The notes under the pieces are model-generated. The model was not told where the DNA came from. It searched no databases and saw only the letters and a program-made list of their open reading frames with translations. Below, in pieces: positions 19,600 to 33,900 of a stretch of DNA of 64,000 nucleotides (positions within the stretch are counted from its first letter, which is position 1; each line of letters starts with the position of its first letter). The stretch comes from Argyresthia goedartella (lineage: Eukaryota; Arthropoda; Insecta; Lepidoptera; Argyresthiidae): positions 4,166,501-4,230,500 of the forward strand of contig OX463820.1 of NCBI GenBank assembly GCA_949825045.1, read 5' to 3'. The translations under genes and the position numbers were made by a program.

Positions 19600-21682
19600 T
19601 TATGTCAGAAAATACAAAATGGCCAACGCAAATTCCTACCACTACAACAAAACCTTGTAATTTGTACTAAAATCATGTACCAATATCTAACGTTGGAGCT
19701 TTTGTGTTTTACATTTGTCGTTCCGAGATTGGCCAAGTTGTAAAAATCGCGTAAACATATTTTATAATTAAAGTGCTAAAATGATGTTTCATAAATCAGA
19801 AAATGGTATCAGAGGATAGCTAAGGACCCCCCCTAACCACCTAAGTACTTCAATCTTCAAATTTCAATGTGTCTTATATAAGACCCAACCCAAACTTCGT
19901 TCTTCTGGTTTATATAAATACTCCCATTGCAGCCATAATTGTAATTGAACATAGCCATATTGTATTATGATTTGTGTATTTCTTTTTGCGGTGATATTTG
20001 CGACCTTCAAATAAAAGCGCGATACCTCTTTGGGTTTATAGTTATTTGTGTGTATATAGTGTGTACAAAATGATGTATTTACGGCAAGGGCGGTACATTG
20101 AATCCAGAGTGAAGCAAAGGCTACTACAATAGAATCCTGAGCGTAGCGAGGAAAGAATACTCAGCGTAACGAGGGATTCAAGCGTTAACGCCAATTTACG
20201 AAAATAATTTTGATCCTGAGTAACACATACAACTTTTCACACCGACTATGAGGAAAAGGCTAGCATTTAATCGCAAATCAAAAATACTGATTTTCACAGC
20301 AAAAAAGGAACAGCAAAAACACTTTTTATGTTTTAAGTATTTTTGTTGTTCTTACATGTTCAACCTAATACGAAGGATAAAGAGGGCTTCGCTTCGCTCA
20401 CCCCCTTTTACCTTCATCTTAGCTACCGCAGTATTTTTCCCTGATATTTTCTGTGAAAATCAGTATATTTGCTGTGCAAATCAGTATTATTGAGTGCAGT
20501 TTAATCTTTCCATGAGGAAAATTTAAATAAAATGCTCTAAAAATAATGAAATAACTATACTTTGAATTTACTTTCACCAATTGTACAACAATCGAACAAC
20601 GAAAACAATTTTTTTTTTTTATAATGGCGGATTGTGAATGATTAGGGAAAGGTCACCACAGATAAAATATTCCTGTGCTACTTTTACCAAAGTGTAGGAA
20701 TAATTGAATCGAATATTACAATGGTATCGGATATCAATATTCATTACATCACAATAAAAGTCATCGATAGTTTTAACTTCAGTAAAACATATAATTTATT
20801 GTGACATTTTCTTTTAAATATGACGAAAAATTTATAAATTTTCATTTGACGTTGTTAAAGTTAAAACTTGAAACTTGAAACAAGTTCGTTTCTAATCGAT
20901 TGCGATGAAATTACAATCGATTATTTTATTAAGATCTGTGTTCAATTGGCACATTGCGTAAATGCTACATGCCAATGAATAAATTAAAAAAGTAGCTTGA
21001 ACAGAAAAGTAGCATTTTGCTCACTCTCATCGTGGAGCAAAACTTACTTTTCCGAATGAAAGGTGTGAAATAGTACATTTCGTACGAGTTCGCAGAGGCT
21101 TATATTTACGAACCGAGTAGTTTACGGCACGAGCCGAAGGCAAGGGTCGTAGCGAGGTTCGTAAAGAAGCCTTTTCGAACGAGTTACGAATATAATTTTT
21201 CCGCCTGAGAACCCAAAATCAGGCGGCGAAGGTGCTATTTTGAGGTTAGAAGGCGGAAAAATAAATTAAATATCACATAAAGAAATTTATCTCAGAAAGC
21301 ACTCCTGTTATTTATAAACAACGGAAATCAACACTTTTAGGGATAAACATTCATTGACCTGTTGCACTTTATATCAATATAATAAATGACATACGGTCAT
21401 ATCATGAGCGATGATGTCTTGATATATTCATCTAATGGGCCAGTTATCATGAAAGAGTTTTCCCCTCGGAGAAAATACACCACAGACAGTCATGTCAAAC
21501 GCTTTTGTGTGAACAGGGTTCAGCAGTTACATAAAAGTAAATAATAAGCCTCGAACGGAACCAGTTCCACACAAGTAAATTAAAAGCTTCGATCGGTACC
21601 AGTTCAATCATTATCTGATAATTATAAAGAAGTGTGATTATTTTGATAATTTGGAACCCATCCGGGAAGAAAGAAAATTATC
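19600..21682. other. Non-coding stretch with decayed MITEs
   Basis: No gene seen. Fold-back sequences rich in AGCGAGG occur at about 20085-20195 (GAATCC arms around GAGCGTAGCGAGG) and 21085-21200 (arms TTCGTA... around GAGCCGAAGGCAAGG). 21683-21745 carries the GTGCCTCTTCC dispersed repeat. These look like old non-autonomous DNA elements. Confidence 0.45.
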
Positions 21683-21763
21683 ATGAGCACAACTGTGCCT
21701 CTTCCACTCCTTAAGCGAGAAGAGCGACGTTATGTTTATTTTTATTTTGTTTTAATCACACAG

Positions 21764-21905
21764 GCACGAGGCCACCTGCTGGCGAAGATTGATCCTCTCG
21801 GCCTGAGTCTGCCGGCTAGGTTCATCGCACTCGGCAAGGACACGAAAATGACCAAAAGAGGCTTGGACAGTATAGTGGTTGCCAGAGAGCTTGGGAGTGT
21901 TTTAC
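21764..21905 (+). CDS. Ogdh: OGDH-like exon 1 of window
   Basis: 142 bp after acceptor CACACAG, before donor GTAAGA. Starts in phase 0 ([14 protein letters not shown]) and leaves one base. In the family this follows a Tyr-Gln from the previous exon, which I could not find upstream. The part after DPLGL is unlike usual OGDH. Confidence 0.85.
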
Positions 21906-24900
21906 GTAAGATTTTTCTTGTTTATGTAGGTATGTATACTCGTAGGTTTATAGCACCACTCGCAATTTATTGAAAGGACACGGGGCAACTTCTACCATTA
22001 GAATTCATAATATTTACTTTTCTAGATTATTTTTTGCTGCATTCATAGAAGTGATATTGCCCTGTTACATGTTAGCCTTCGCGAAACATTCTTCACCAAA
22101 ACAATACCTCACTCACAACAGAGCATTCAAATTCATCAAATACAGGACTAGTGTCAGTAAAGTAGTTTTTAAATCAAATCATTTATATCTCCAGGGCATT
22201 GTCAAAATTTTAGATTACTTACCTTAAAAAATACTGAAGACCTGTGGGGTATATCAGTTAAAGTCATTGGTTCAGTAACTTTGGTTATAGTCTACTTAGC
22301 TAATATATTAAATAAATGTGTTGATGATGGAGCTTTCCCCGATCTCATGAGACACAGTAAACTGATGCCTCTGTTCAAGTCGGGAGAAGGGGTTTCCATC
22401 AAATTTTAGACCAATATCTGCCAGCACTAAGTAAAATACTTGAAAAGGTTATTTTCAATCAAATGCTCTCACACTTCTACCGTACAAAACACCTGACGCC
22501 AAACAAAACGGTTTCACTAGGGGTAAATCCACTACGGATGCATGCAGCACCATTATATCTCGGCCGGAGACCGGCCACGATGCTATTAGCGTTTTTTGCG
22601 ATCTGTCAAAGGCATTTTTTTGTATCGGTCATGATACGTTACTAAAGAAATTAAATAATTACCAAGATAGAAATAAAAAACCGTGACCACAAAAAATATT
22701 AAACAGCTTTTAACCTCAAAACAAACGTCAAGTCCAATGAATTTTGGTTTTTAAACAAGAGTTGAATAGTAGTTTATTTTTTGTGGTAAGGCCCAAAGCG
22801 TTGTACTTAACTACTAAGGCATTTCTTAGGTAATAGAATTAAAAAGGCGAAATGTTATGAATATAGGCGGAGGTTAATGATGTATGTAATTTATTGAAAA
22901 ACGCTGGTAAAACCAAGTGTATCAAATTCTCAATTCCAGATGACATGCAAGTTGAGACCAGTTTAGTGTTAGATAGCAACACGGTAGAATTAGTGAATTA
23001 TACGAAGTTTCTTGGAATAAACATTGACAGCAAATTGCAGTGGGGACCCCACATCGATAAATTAACTGGTGGATTAAGTTTGCGGCTTACGCTATTAGGA
23101 ACATCAGACAAAAACGGATGTTGCTACATCTAGGTTAGACTATTTACAGATGTAGTGAATAATCCTTTCCTTTCGTATTTTCTCGGAAATGTTCGTTTTT
23201 GTCTTACTACTTCACTCGCACTCAGTACCCATCGAGACAACGTAGGGAACGGTCGCATTGCAAGAGGAAGTATCTATATAGAGTAGTTAATACCACAGAA
23301 ATATTTTGTTGATATTTATGTTAGATTTTGTGATAAACTTCATGGAGTCGTGTATTAATGCAGGCCACCTATATTTTAATTTTTTGACTTGACATTTCCC
23401 TCTTGTCTGTCATTTTTGTAAATAATAAACATTGATTTTATTCGATCCACATTAACAATTTATAACAAACATGCCGAAAGCACTAAGAAAAGGGAAACGT
23501 TTAGATCGGAAAGCCTGCGAAGTTATTTTCAATATTTATTTATATTTCTTAACTGAAAATGATAAATTCAAACATACCAACTATACTGCTTACTTTTGTA
23601 AAGTCCAAAAACGAGTTTCGGAGGCCAGTGGAATTTCTCAACGAACAGTAAATAAAATATTGCAAAAAGAATACATAAATCAATCCACCTCCAATAGTCC
23701 GAAGTCGGCAAAGTTGGGTAGACCAAATAAATTATTTTGTCGATTTAGACTACAATGTTATACGCCGATTAGTGTATAATTTTCATTTGATATACAAACA
23801 AGTACCTACAATTAAAGCCCTGAAGTCCAAGTTATCCGAAGCCATAAATTTTAAGGGATGTGACTTTACGCTAAGAAAAATTCTTAGAAAAATGGGATTT
23901 CGGTATAAAAAAGTTGAAAACAACAGAAAATTACTAATCGAGAAAGATGATGTTCGTTTAAAAAGAGTAAAGTTTTTAGCCGCGATAAAAAAGTACAGAT
24001 TGCAAGGGAGAGAGATTGTTTATATGGATGAAACATACATCCATACCTCACATTTGGCAGGTAGAAGCTGGGCTGACTCGTCAGAAAACGGAGTGAAACA
24101 GTTAATTTCTAAAGGACGACGTCTTATAATAGTGCACGCTGGTAGTAGAAAGGGGTTTATACCTGGGGCATTGTTAATGTATCAGTCTACTGATAAAACA
24201 GGTGACTATCACAACGCGATGAACAATGAAAACTATGAAAAATGGCTTCGTTATCAACTCATTCCAAACTTAGCTCCACATTCGGTACTAGTAGTAGATA
24301 ATGCTGCATATCATAATAAGTACGTAGAAAAACCTCCTAATTCAAATACCAGGAAGCAAGACATGATTGATTGGCTATCCAAACATAACGTTCCGATTGA
24401 TCCGTCATTAACAAAACTTGAAATATATGTAATTATTTGCAAGTACAAACAAGACTTTGTAGAATACTCTATAGATAAACTTATGAACGAATATGGACAC
24501 AGCGTACTAAGATTGCCACCATATCATCCTGATTTCAATCCGATTGAAAACATATGGTCTCAAATAAAGGGATACGTATCCAAAAGAAACATCAGTATGA
24601 ATATGACTACTGTGAAACAATTGGTACAGGAAAAGGTTAATATGATTGTTTCCGATGTTTGGGCCAAAGTATGTGACCACGCCATCAAATGCGAAAACGA
24701 GTACCGAAAACACGAACCTGAGTTGGAAAATTATATGGCTAGTTTTGTAATCACCGTTCATGAAAACTCTGACGATGATACACCAGAAAATAGTTCTGAT
24801 TCTGACTGTGATAGGGAAGTTGGAAGTATTGTTTCGCATCACACTGTCCACCCCGCTCCTCCTCCTCTTATCCCGCTGTCATAATCGAAGTAGTTCATCC

Positions 24901-27900
24901 AATCAGAAAATCATATTTATTTATATTAATTTCTCTGCTGGTTTATTTTGTTTTATGTTGAGGTGTCTTTTTTGTTATGTCATAGTATTTTTAATTAATT
25001 ACAAAAAATTATTGTTATAAAAAAGGTCTGCAAAATCCTACTTTAGTTTTGACTTATAGTTAGACTTTTGGGGTTCCAATCCTTATAGAATCATTAGACC
25101 ATCCCAACCGGAATTTGGTTTTTATCAGTGCGTTTTATTGAAATAAAACGTCCTCAGTAACTAGTTATATTTTTGTTTACCTAACGAATTCTTTATATGA
25201 TAGAATCGTGGTGGTTTTAATATCTCAGTGTAATATACGTCAAACGGGCAATTTGACATTGATAAATAAAGTATGCGATTTATTTGATACCTACACGTAA
25301 TTTAATAATACAGTAATTCATAGACACATCGGCACCATTCGGGTGTTATCGTTGTTCCGAGTTTTGCCGATAGGAAAGGATTATTCACTACATCTGTAAG
25401 TTACTTTCATAGCGAAATGTTCTATGGTATATTATTGTGGGGGAAAGCAGCGGATATTAAAACTTTTAACTTTTAGAAGTTAAAAGAATTTGAGTTGGGG
25501 AGTTCTGGCACTCCCTAATGATGCCTGATCAAGGCGTATTTTTTTTTACTGCAACGCTACAAGCTTGGAATTGATCACATGATTAACAAATGGAATATAT
25601 ATTGTACCGAAATGCTTCCTCTTTGCTTCGCAGTGGAGGAACATATGGACATGATATTTGAGCTACCTGGTAGAACTCTTATTGGAGGGAAGGAACATGC
25701 TTTGACACTCAGGTGAACACATTATTTTCCAACATTTCTAATGTACAACTTTGTCCTCCTTTCCTCCGCCTACGTATGATTGGTCTATCGACATTAAGTA
25801 TTCATGTACCGATAGATAGATATATAGATCAAATAGATAGATAGATAGATAGTTAGATCAGACCAGACAAACGGTTTTATACATACTAGAAGCCGTAAAT
25901 TTTTCGGTATCTTTTAGAGGCCCTGTCTACATTTCTAGGGAGATCTGCCACCGTCTGGAGATGCTCCACTGCCGGTCTATCGGCATTATACTTGTCGGAC
26001 CTGGAAAGAATCATGTTCATTCATTTTTCTTCTTCAGCTATGTATCAGGATCCCTTCCCCTATACTAGATGCCATTGCCCATATCTCTTGGTAGACGCCC
26101 TGTCCATATTTGTAGGGAGATCATCTACCTTCTGGAGATGTTCTGCTGCCGGTTTCGGTATATCGACAGAGAGTATTTAAGTATCGATTAAGATAAGTTG
26201 AAGTATATGTCAGACGCATCCGAGATCATCTACCTTCTGGAGATGGTCTGCTGCCGGTCTGTTGTCATAGAGTACTTATGTACCGGTTAAGATGAGATAA
26301 AATAAGAATTATATGTCAGACTTTATTCCCAGGGAGATCATCCACCGTCTGGAGATGGCCTACTGCCGGTCTATCGGCATCGAGTATATGCACCTGTTCG
26401 ATTTGGATGCGATGAACTTCATACGGGAGAATTTAGAGCCGCCCGGGGTGCTCGAAAAGACCGTAGAAGACAAGAGGCTGATCATGAGGCGGCTCACCAA
26501 GGCTGTATTGTGAGTAACCATAGTAAAACAACTAGGTGTAAGACATAGTGTCACGCCTTTTCCCATATCGGGTGGCAGTGGTTGCCCCCCACGATTACCG
26601 AGTGACGACCCGAATGGCCGAGTCGGCAGTGACGCTGCCTACGAAACCAAGGGTCCCGGGTTCGAGACCCGGTGGGGGTAAATATTTGTTTGATGAGAAC
26701 GGATGTTTGTACCCTAGTCATGGTTGTTTATCTATCTAAGTATAATATCTATCTATTTAAGTATGTGTATCGTTGTCTAGTACCCCCGATACAGGGAATC
26801 CTAGTTTGGGCTAGATCAATGTGTGTAAATGGTGTCCAAGATATTATTATTATTACTCAATACTCCATTTTGCGTGCACTAGGTATATGTCAAGAATATA
26901 CAACCGTATATATATATATATAAAGAGCACGCTATAAGTTGAAGAGTAGAGCACCCTGCATATTTCGAATGATCAAAGTAAAGTTGCTTTTAAAATTTCA
27001 TCAATTTGGGAGATAGGCATTTATAGCTAAGGTACGATACAAAATATTTTCGTCGTTTGTTGAACTTTATTTTCGTCATCTCTTCCTCTAATGAAGGGAT
27101 TATGATCCCGTTTTCTCCTAACGTTTAGATTGACTTTCGAAGTTTTGACCCCATGGTTATCATTCCCCAGCCTAGAGAAGTACTTCGCAACCAAGTGGCC
27201 GGCGGAGAAACGGTTCGGTCTGGAGGGAGGCGAGAGCTTCGTCGCCATGATGGAGGAGATTGTGGACAGCAGCACGCGGCTCGGCATCGAGTCCATCGTG
27301 ATTGCGATGCCACATCGAGGTGCCTACACTTCCTTTCTTCATACATCATAGATATCCTCACGAAATATTCCCAGAAGAGGCAAAGGAGTAGCCATACGGG
27401 CGTCGTTCCCTACTATTTGATGTGTTCGAATACGAGTCTGTTCCCTGCATTTTTACTCATTATTGGAATGACTCACGTGCCATGTCCGTCCGCGCGCCCG
27501 CATCAGTTTCTATTGTGGTTTGCGCCTGTTCAAATGTCCCGCACAACTCCATTGTCCTTAGCCTCTTATCCGCAGTACCCATCCGACGTTGTTCACGTCC
27601 GTCAAGTGGCGCCAAATTGGGTTATGTTACGACCTCGCCATTTCCCCAGGTCGACTGAATATGCTGGTGAATGTCTGCCGCAAGCAGTTGACTGATATCT
27701 TCGCTCAGTTCAGTCCTATGGAACCGAAACAAGCGGTTAGTTATGCAATTCACGTTCACAAATCTTAGGGTGATATTTACCGATGGTTTGAGATTTGAGG
27801 CTAGGTGCATTTATACGCTTCCGGATCAACAGCATCATCACCATCGGGCATAGCACATAACATAGGTCTCTTCTCTATGCTGCCAATCCTCAAACCTCTG

Positions 27901-30900
27901 AATATGCCTCGCAGCCACAGTAAGCCGCATGATTTTTCAATCTTCCACCCAGGGTTCCGGCGACGTCAAGTACCATCTCGGTACATACATCCACCGGTTC
28001 ATCCGTAAAACCAGCAAGTACATCAAGGTGTCGATGTCGATGAACCCGTCGCATCTGGAGGTGGTGACTCCGGTCGCGCAGGGCAAGACCAAAGCCGAGC
28101 AGTTCTTCAAGGGGGACAATAATGGCGATAAGGTTACTACTTAGTCTTTTGGACATGACAGATTCTGTACTGGAGACATAAATGGAGTCAGCTCTACGGC
28201 ACGCTTAGCCAGTTAACCAATTGTACATTTTACGAGACAGGGGGCTAGCCCAACTCCGCAGTTATCCAAAATGTGAAAGTTTCCTAACGATGTTTTTCAT
28301 CGCCGGTAACTTATTTCTGTGGAAGTTAGTCATCACCAGGATTCGAAGGGGCATCCTGACATGAAAACTTGAAACTTCAGTTTCGTGTTTACTACGTGTT
28401 TAGTTAGACAACGGAAATTCTTTGACGCAACAAACTGGATTATTATATTTGCTGTTTTCAGATAATGTCAATAATTTTGCACGGTGATGCAGCATTTTGC
28501 GGACAAGGTGTCGTGTATGAGACAGTGCACATGACGATGCTCCCCGCGTTCACCACGCACGGCACGATACACATCGTATGCAACAACCAGATTGGATACA
28601 CTACCGATCCGAGGTTCAGCCGCTCCTCGCCGTATTGCACGGGTGAGATGAAATGAGTAATGTAGACGAGACAATGTATTGGGCCAGACTCCAGACTACC
28701 AATATCAGAAACTGTCGCCAAAAATATTTTCAAGTTAATAGCTATGCCTAATCCGAACCTAGAGTGGAAGAGCAAACAGATTGTAGACAGTCGAAAATCT
28801 TCATCTCAAGGAAGGATCCAATAAAGCTAACCTGCTATTTTTGAATTGAGAATTTCACTAACCAAATACTTAAGAGTCGTTCAGTCTGTAGATATCACAA
28901 AAAAGAATATGACAGAGCGAGTGAATTTCTCAATTCAGTTACCGGTTTAAGTATTTACTTAATCTTAGTAGAGATAACTTAGCGACTCTGGTAGGTGTGG
29001 TAATAGGTCACTGTAAACTAAATAGACACTTATCATTGTTAAAGCTTGCGCTAAAATCTTCATGCCCTCAATGTGGCTTGGAGGAAACTAGTCAGCATTT
29101 TGTGGGAGAATGAGTAATGTATTAAAACATAAGATGGCAAACACTAGTGATGGATAATATTAAGGAGTTTGCAAACCAGATTTGGAGAGGAACATCAGCT
29201 GAACCATCAGTAAACACTGGGAATTGGGCGAAATAGTCACAAAAGAGGACCGATCACCTGCCTGTGTTCAGCGTGCGTCCCACCTAATCATTTATTTACC
29301 TAAGGTGACGATACGAGACAGTTGCCAGTTTGAAGCCGACCGCAACCGTCTGAAGCACGTGGCGTGTAAGTGTGAGCGAGACAGCGAGCGTAATAACGTA
29401 GCGAGTGAGCGTGACATTCTACGTCTCGCTCACACACTCGCGCGACAAGGGCGTCGTCTGCAGTTGCGTTCGGCTAGCTAGCCAGCTGGCTCCTTAACGG
29501 AAGATCCCAATAACCTATCTTAAATCCATAATCTGCATATTTGAGACTGCTAGTGTCAAATTTGACAAAAATACAAAAGCAAAAAGCAACTGTCAAATGT
29601 AACGCCTAATCTGCAGATCACGGATAGAGATAGGTTATTGGGATCGGCCTTTAGGCCCTTGGTACAGAAGGGTATGCAAATATTATAAAAAACCGGCCAA
29701 GTGCGAGTCGCGCACGAAGGGTTCCGTAACATTATCTATAGAAACGACAAAGGCAAAAAAACATGTATGTTGTATGGGAGCCCCCCTTAAATATTTATTT
29801 ATTTTAATTTAATTATTTATTTTAAAGCGAATATAAAACTAGATATTCTGTGAATATTTCAGGCGTCTACCTGTTGCCGTTATTAATATCGAGCAAAAAC
29901 TAACAAAAAAAACACGTTTGTTGTGTGGGAGCACCCCTTAAATATTTATTCTGTTCTGTTTTTTAGTATTTGTTATTATAGCGGCAACAGAAATACATCA
30001 TCTGTGAAAATTTCAACTGTCTAACTATCACGGTTCGTGAGATACAGCCTGGTGACAAACGGACAGACAGCGGAGTCTTAGTAATAGGGTCCCGTTTGGC
30101 ACCCTTTGGGTACGGAACCCTGATAAATGGCGAAAATAAATTATGAATTAATGGCGGTCTATCAACTAGGTTTATTTCTCCAATGTTACATGTTGTTATA
30201 GAAGTCACTGTGTTTGTTATTTGGTCGAGTTCTTTTTGGAGAACCTGGTTATTTTTTTAGAATAGAATAGAATATAAACTTTATTTGCTTTATAACTTTA
30301 TTTCTTTGTGATGGTTTGTTGCTAGTTAACTCTACCCATGGGAAACGTGCAGGGTGGTGGGATACAAGTGTGTCCTGCCGATGTGAATAACTAGTCTCCC
30401 GACCTACTATCGGTCACAATATTTCGTACATAAGGGCGGATGTAATGTGTACTATGCTTTACCTTTTATTCACATTCGTTGCCACCAGACGTGGCTAAGT
30501 GCGTGGACACAGTCGTCATGCATGTGAACGGCGACGATGCAGAAGCGGTCTCGCATGTCGCGCGAGTCGCCATCGAATACCGCTGCAAGTTCAAGAAAGA
30601 TGTTGTACTAGACTTGGTCTGCTACCGGCGGTTTGGGCATAGTGAAGAGGATGAGCCGATGTTCACACAGCCGTTTATGTATAAGAAGATCCGGAGTATG
30701 CAGACTGGTACCTACTGCTTTTTCCTTAATTAAAGACATTGGGCTAGTAGATTTCTGCGTGTGTAGATCAGTGTGGGAGGAATAGCAACGCGCCTCAGAA
30801 GTCTAGAGAGACGCGCCGTGTAACCTATTTAAATACGGCGGCAAACCCAAAGGGAGGGTTTCGATTATTGGGCATCCCTTGGGTGTTGGCAAAACACAAC

Positions 30901-33900
30901 AGTTTCAGCCACTGAAGCACTCCTGTGAGTACTAGGGGGCAGCAAGCCCATTGTTACTCAGGAGATTACTATTCTGCATTAAAATGTACCTTCCAGTGGA
31001 CAAGATTTACAGCGCAAAGTTAAAAGCCGAAGGGGCGGTCAGCGATGCAGACATAGCACAATGGGAGAAGGAATACACGGACACGCTGAATATGCACTTT
31101 GACCTCTCGAAGAAAATCACCAAGCTGAGCATCATGGACTGGATCGATACGCCGTGGACCGGATTCTTTGAGGCTACAGACCCTAAGCACGTGAGCTGTT
31201 CGATTATTTATTTTTGGGTTATTTGTTACTATAACACGACAAGTTACAATACAAGCAATCTAACAAACTCCTTATGGTATCCCTCCGGTGCGCACGCGGT
31301 GGGTCTAGTATTTAGTACCATATAGATAAATCTATACTTGTAAAATCCGGATTTGGTTGTTATTTGGTTCCTGCATTTTTGAAACTGACATCCGTAACGT
31401 GGAACCTTGGAAAGACATAATATATGAATAGGGAAGAAACACACAGTTTTATCCATCTAAATCACGTGTCCATTGGATCTACACTTTGTAAACAAAAACA
31501 AACACACGTCGGGGTTTTTCCCATATGGACTGACAGAGGCACTGCTTTAGACGACCCTGCCTACGAAGCCCAGGGTCCCGGGTTCGAGTCCCGGTGGGGG
31601 CAAATATTTGTTTGATGAAAACGGAGTTTGTACCCTAGTCATGGTTGTTTATCTATCTAAGTATAATATTTATCTATATAAGTATGTGTATCGTTGTCTA
31701 GTACCCAAGATACAGGGAATCCTAGTTTGGGGCTAGATCAATGTGTGTAAATAGTGTCCAAGGTATCATTATTCTCACATTTAGAGTAGTACAAGTAGAG
31801 TAATGTACAATGGTGATACCAGGTGAAGCCCACGGGGATCAGCGAGCTGAGCATGTCGACGATATCCCAGCACTTCTGCAAGCCCCCCGAGCCGTACGCC
31901 TTCGACATCCACAAGGGCATCGGTAGGATGCTTGCTGCGAGGCAGAAAATGGTAGCTAACAAATGTGTTTTTTACCCAACTACAGTGAAGCCGAAAGGAG
32001 GGTTATGTGTTTGACCTGTATGTCTGTTCCTGTACCAGAACACAGTGTTAAATAAAATTTAGCAATTAAATTTAATACATTGGGTTCCGCTCGCGTTTAA
32101 ATTTAATTTAATTCAACACAGTACTACTATAATAGTTTGATCAAATCGTTCGTCTTCTTCGTATCTGCTTTTTTTGAGCGTTTTGGTGTAGTGCTGGGTT
32201 TTTTAGCTTTTTTAATTACGTATTTTTTTGGAAATTAGCTCGCCTTTACCGCCTTTGGTTTCCATTTGTTTATTGTGCAATGCCGGTTATGCCACTTTGA
32301 TTAGAGGATTCTCACGCAGGATATGACGGTTCAAAACCCGGTGCTTACCATGTACCAACTGATATCGACCAATAAGTTAATTCAAAACCTTAAACGGACG
32401 TTTTAATTTTACCGTGATTTCAAACATCTAAAGAAAGAAGTTGAACTTCATATCTCCATAGCCGCAAGGATGGGGTAGCCCCCAGTCGCGCAAAATACAG
32501 TATTGAATAAAAATGGCTCTGCCACTCCGGACAGGTTTTTTGACGTGAAATAAAATAAATCGATGAACCCCGGCTGCAGGCACGAAATGTCACGTTCCAC
32601 TGTCACGTTCCACCTGAGCCGAGCGTGCAAGCGAGAGCGCGGAACAAGCGATAGAGAGGCACGATCGGCCTGAGCTTTCTTATCACGTTATCACGTAAAA
32701 TGATCATCCGTAAACCGACTTTACAGACAACCAATTTTTTTAGGATTAGGTCACCCAACAATAAAACTCATCATCAGAGAAATTCCAAATTCCAAATTCC
32801 AAATGTCTTTATTACTGTAGATATTTACATATACTTAGCAATCGTCATTTTTTGCCACTTCTCTACATTGGACCACTGTGGGAGAAGAAGGGCGTAGAAA
32901 CACCCACAGATTGATTTTTAGATCTCTTTTTAAAAATTGCTTATGCTTAACTAATACATAATATAATATTTAGTCATTATCATAATTAATAAGCAGGAAT
33001 AAATAATTACAAAATTATTAACAGCAAGGTTAGGTTAGGTTAGCAAGGAGCCAGATTAACCCCATACAGACCCATCATTTAAGTAATAAGAAGTCGGAGA
33101 CAAGTTCGCACTTTATTTATAACTCATGGTGGTTTCAACGGTGACGAAAATATACGCAACATATATATGTAGTACGAGTTGATGGGCCTCGTGCAGCCGG
33201 GCCCAGTGATATGCTATAATATATAGCTCTGAAATACTGGTATCGTCAGCGAGTAGAGGACTTAAGACAAGCGAATGGCGACAGAACTCGGCGCGAGTAG
33301 GTATTTACCAAAATACAAGCTATCTCAGAGCTATAAGAGCGCAATTGCCTAAATTTTCGGCTGAATTATGCTTGTGGGCGGTAACGTTTTTCTACCCCTA
33401 AACCTTTATGGAATAAGACAAATTTGGTCTCATTCGTTTCCACACATCATAAACGATGCTTGTAGTTTTTCTTTTTTTTGAAAATCTGGCTTGATTGGTT
33501 AAAAATAAATAAAATGCTGGAGGGTTTTTTTTGGTCAAAAAAGTGAATGTTTAGGTACTTTTATTTACTAAAATACAAAATATTAAAAAAAAAAAAAACG
33601 CACGAGCATAGTTTTTCATAGTATCTCAAACATGTGAAAAAATTGTGAAAATCGGACAAGGTTTAAGGGGTGAAAAAGGTTACCGCTTATTGTATGGAAG
33701 CTCGCGCCCACACGATTCTCTTAAGTTGCGTAGCTGCTCAGAGGTTAGAGCACGGCACACAGCCACCAACACTCCGCCGCCCGACTCCAGCTGCTGCGGT
33801 TTTCGGTCGCCTCGAAACACCCAATTGTCAAAATATTCAGAGTCTGAGAAGTTGGCATTGAGCCAGGTTTCAGCTAAACTTATTACATCGTAGTTATAAG

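Noticed and set aside
26607..26690. Possible tRNA gene (CCCGGGTTCGAGACCCGG)
   Set aside because: The tRNA-like T arm is the head of a SINE whose body follows and recurs at 31526; no full cloverleaf is visible.
31244..31456. 70-residue minus-strand frame near exon 9
   Set aside because: Intronic chance frame with no similarity and no signals.
21764..31951. Assignment of the host gene to DHKTD1 (2-oxoadipate dehydrogenase E1)
   Set aside because: [17 protein letters not shown] and TTHGTIHIV follow OGDH rather than DHKTD1 patterns.
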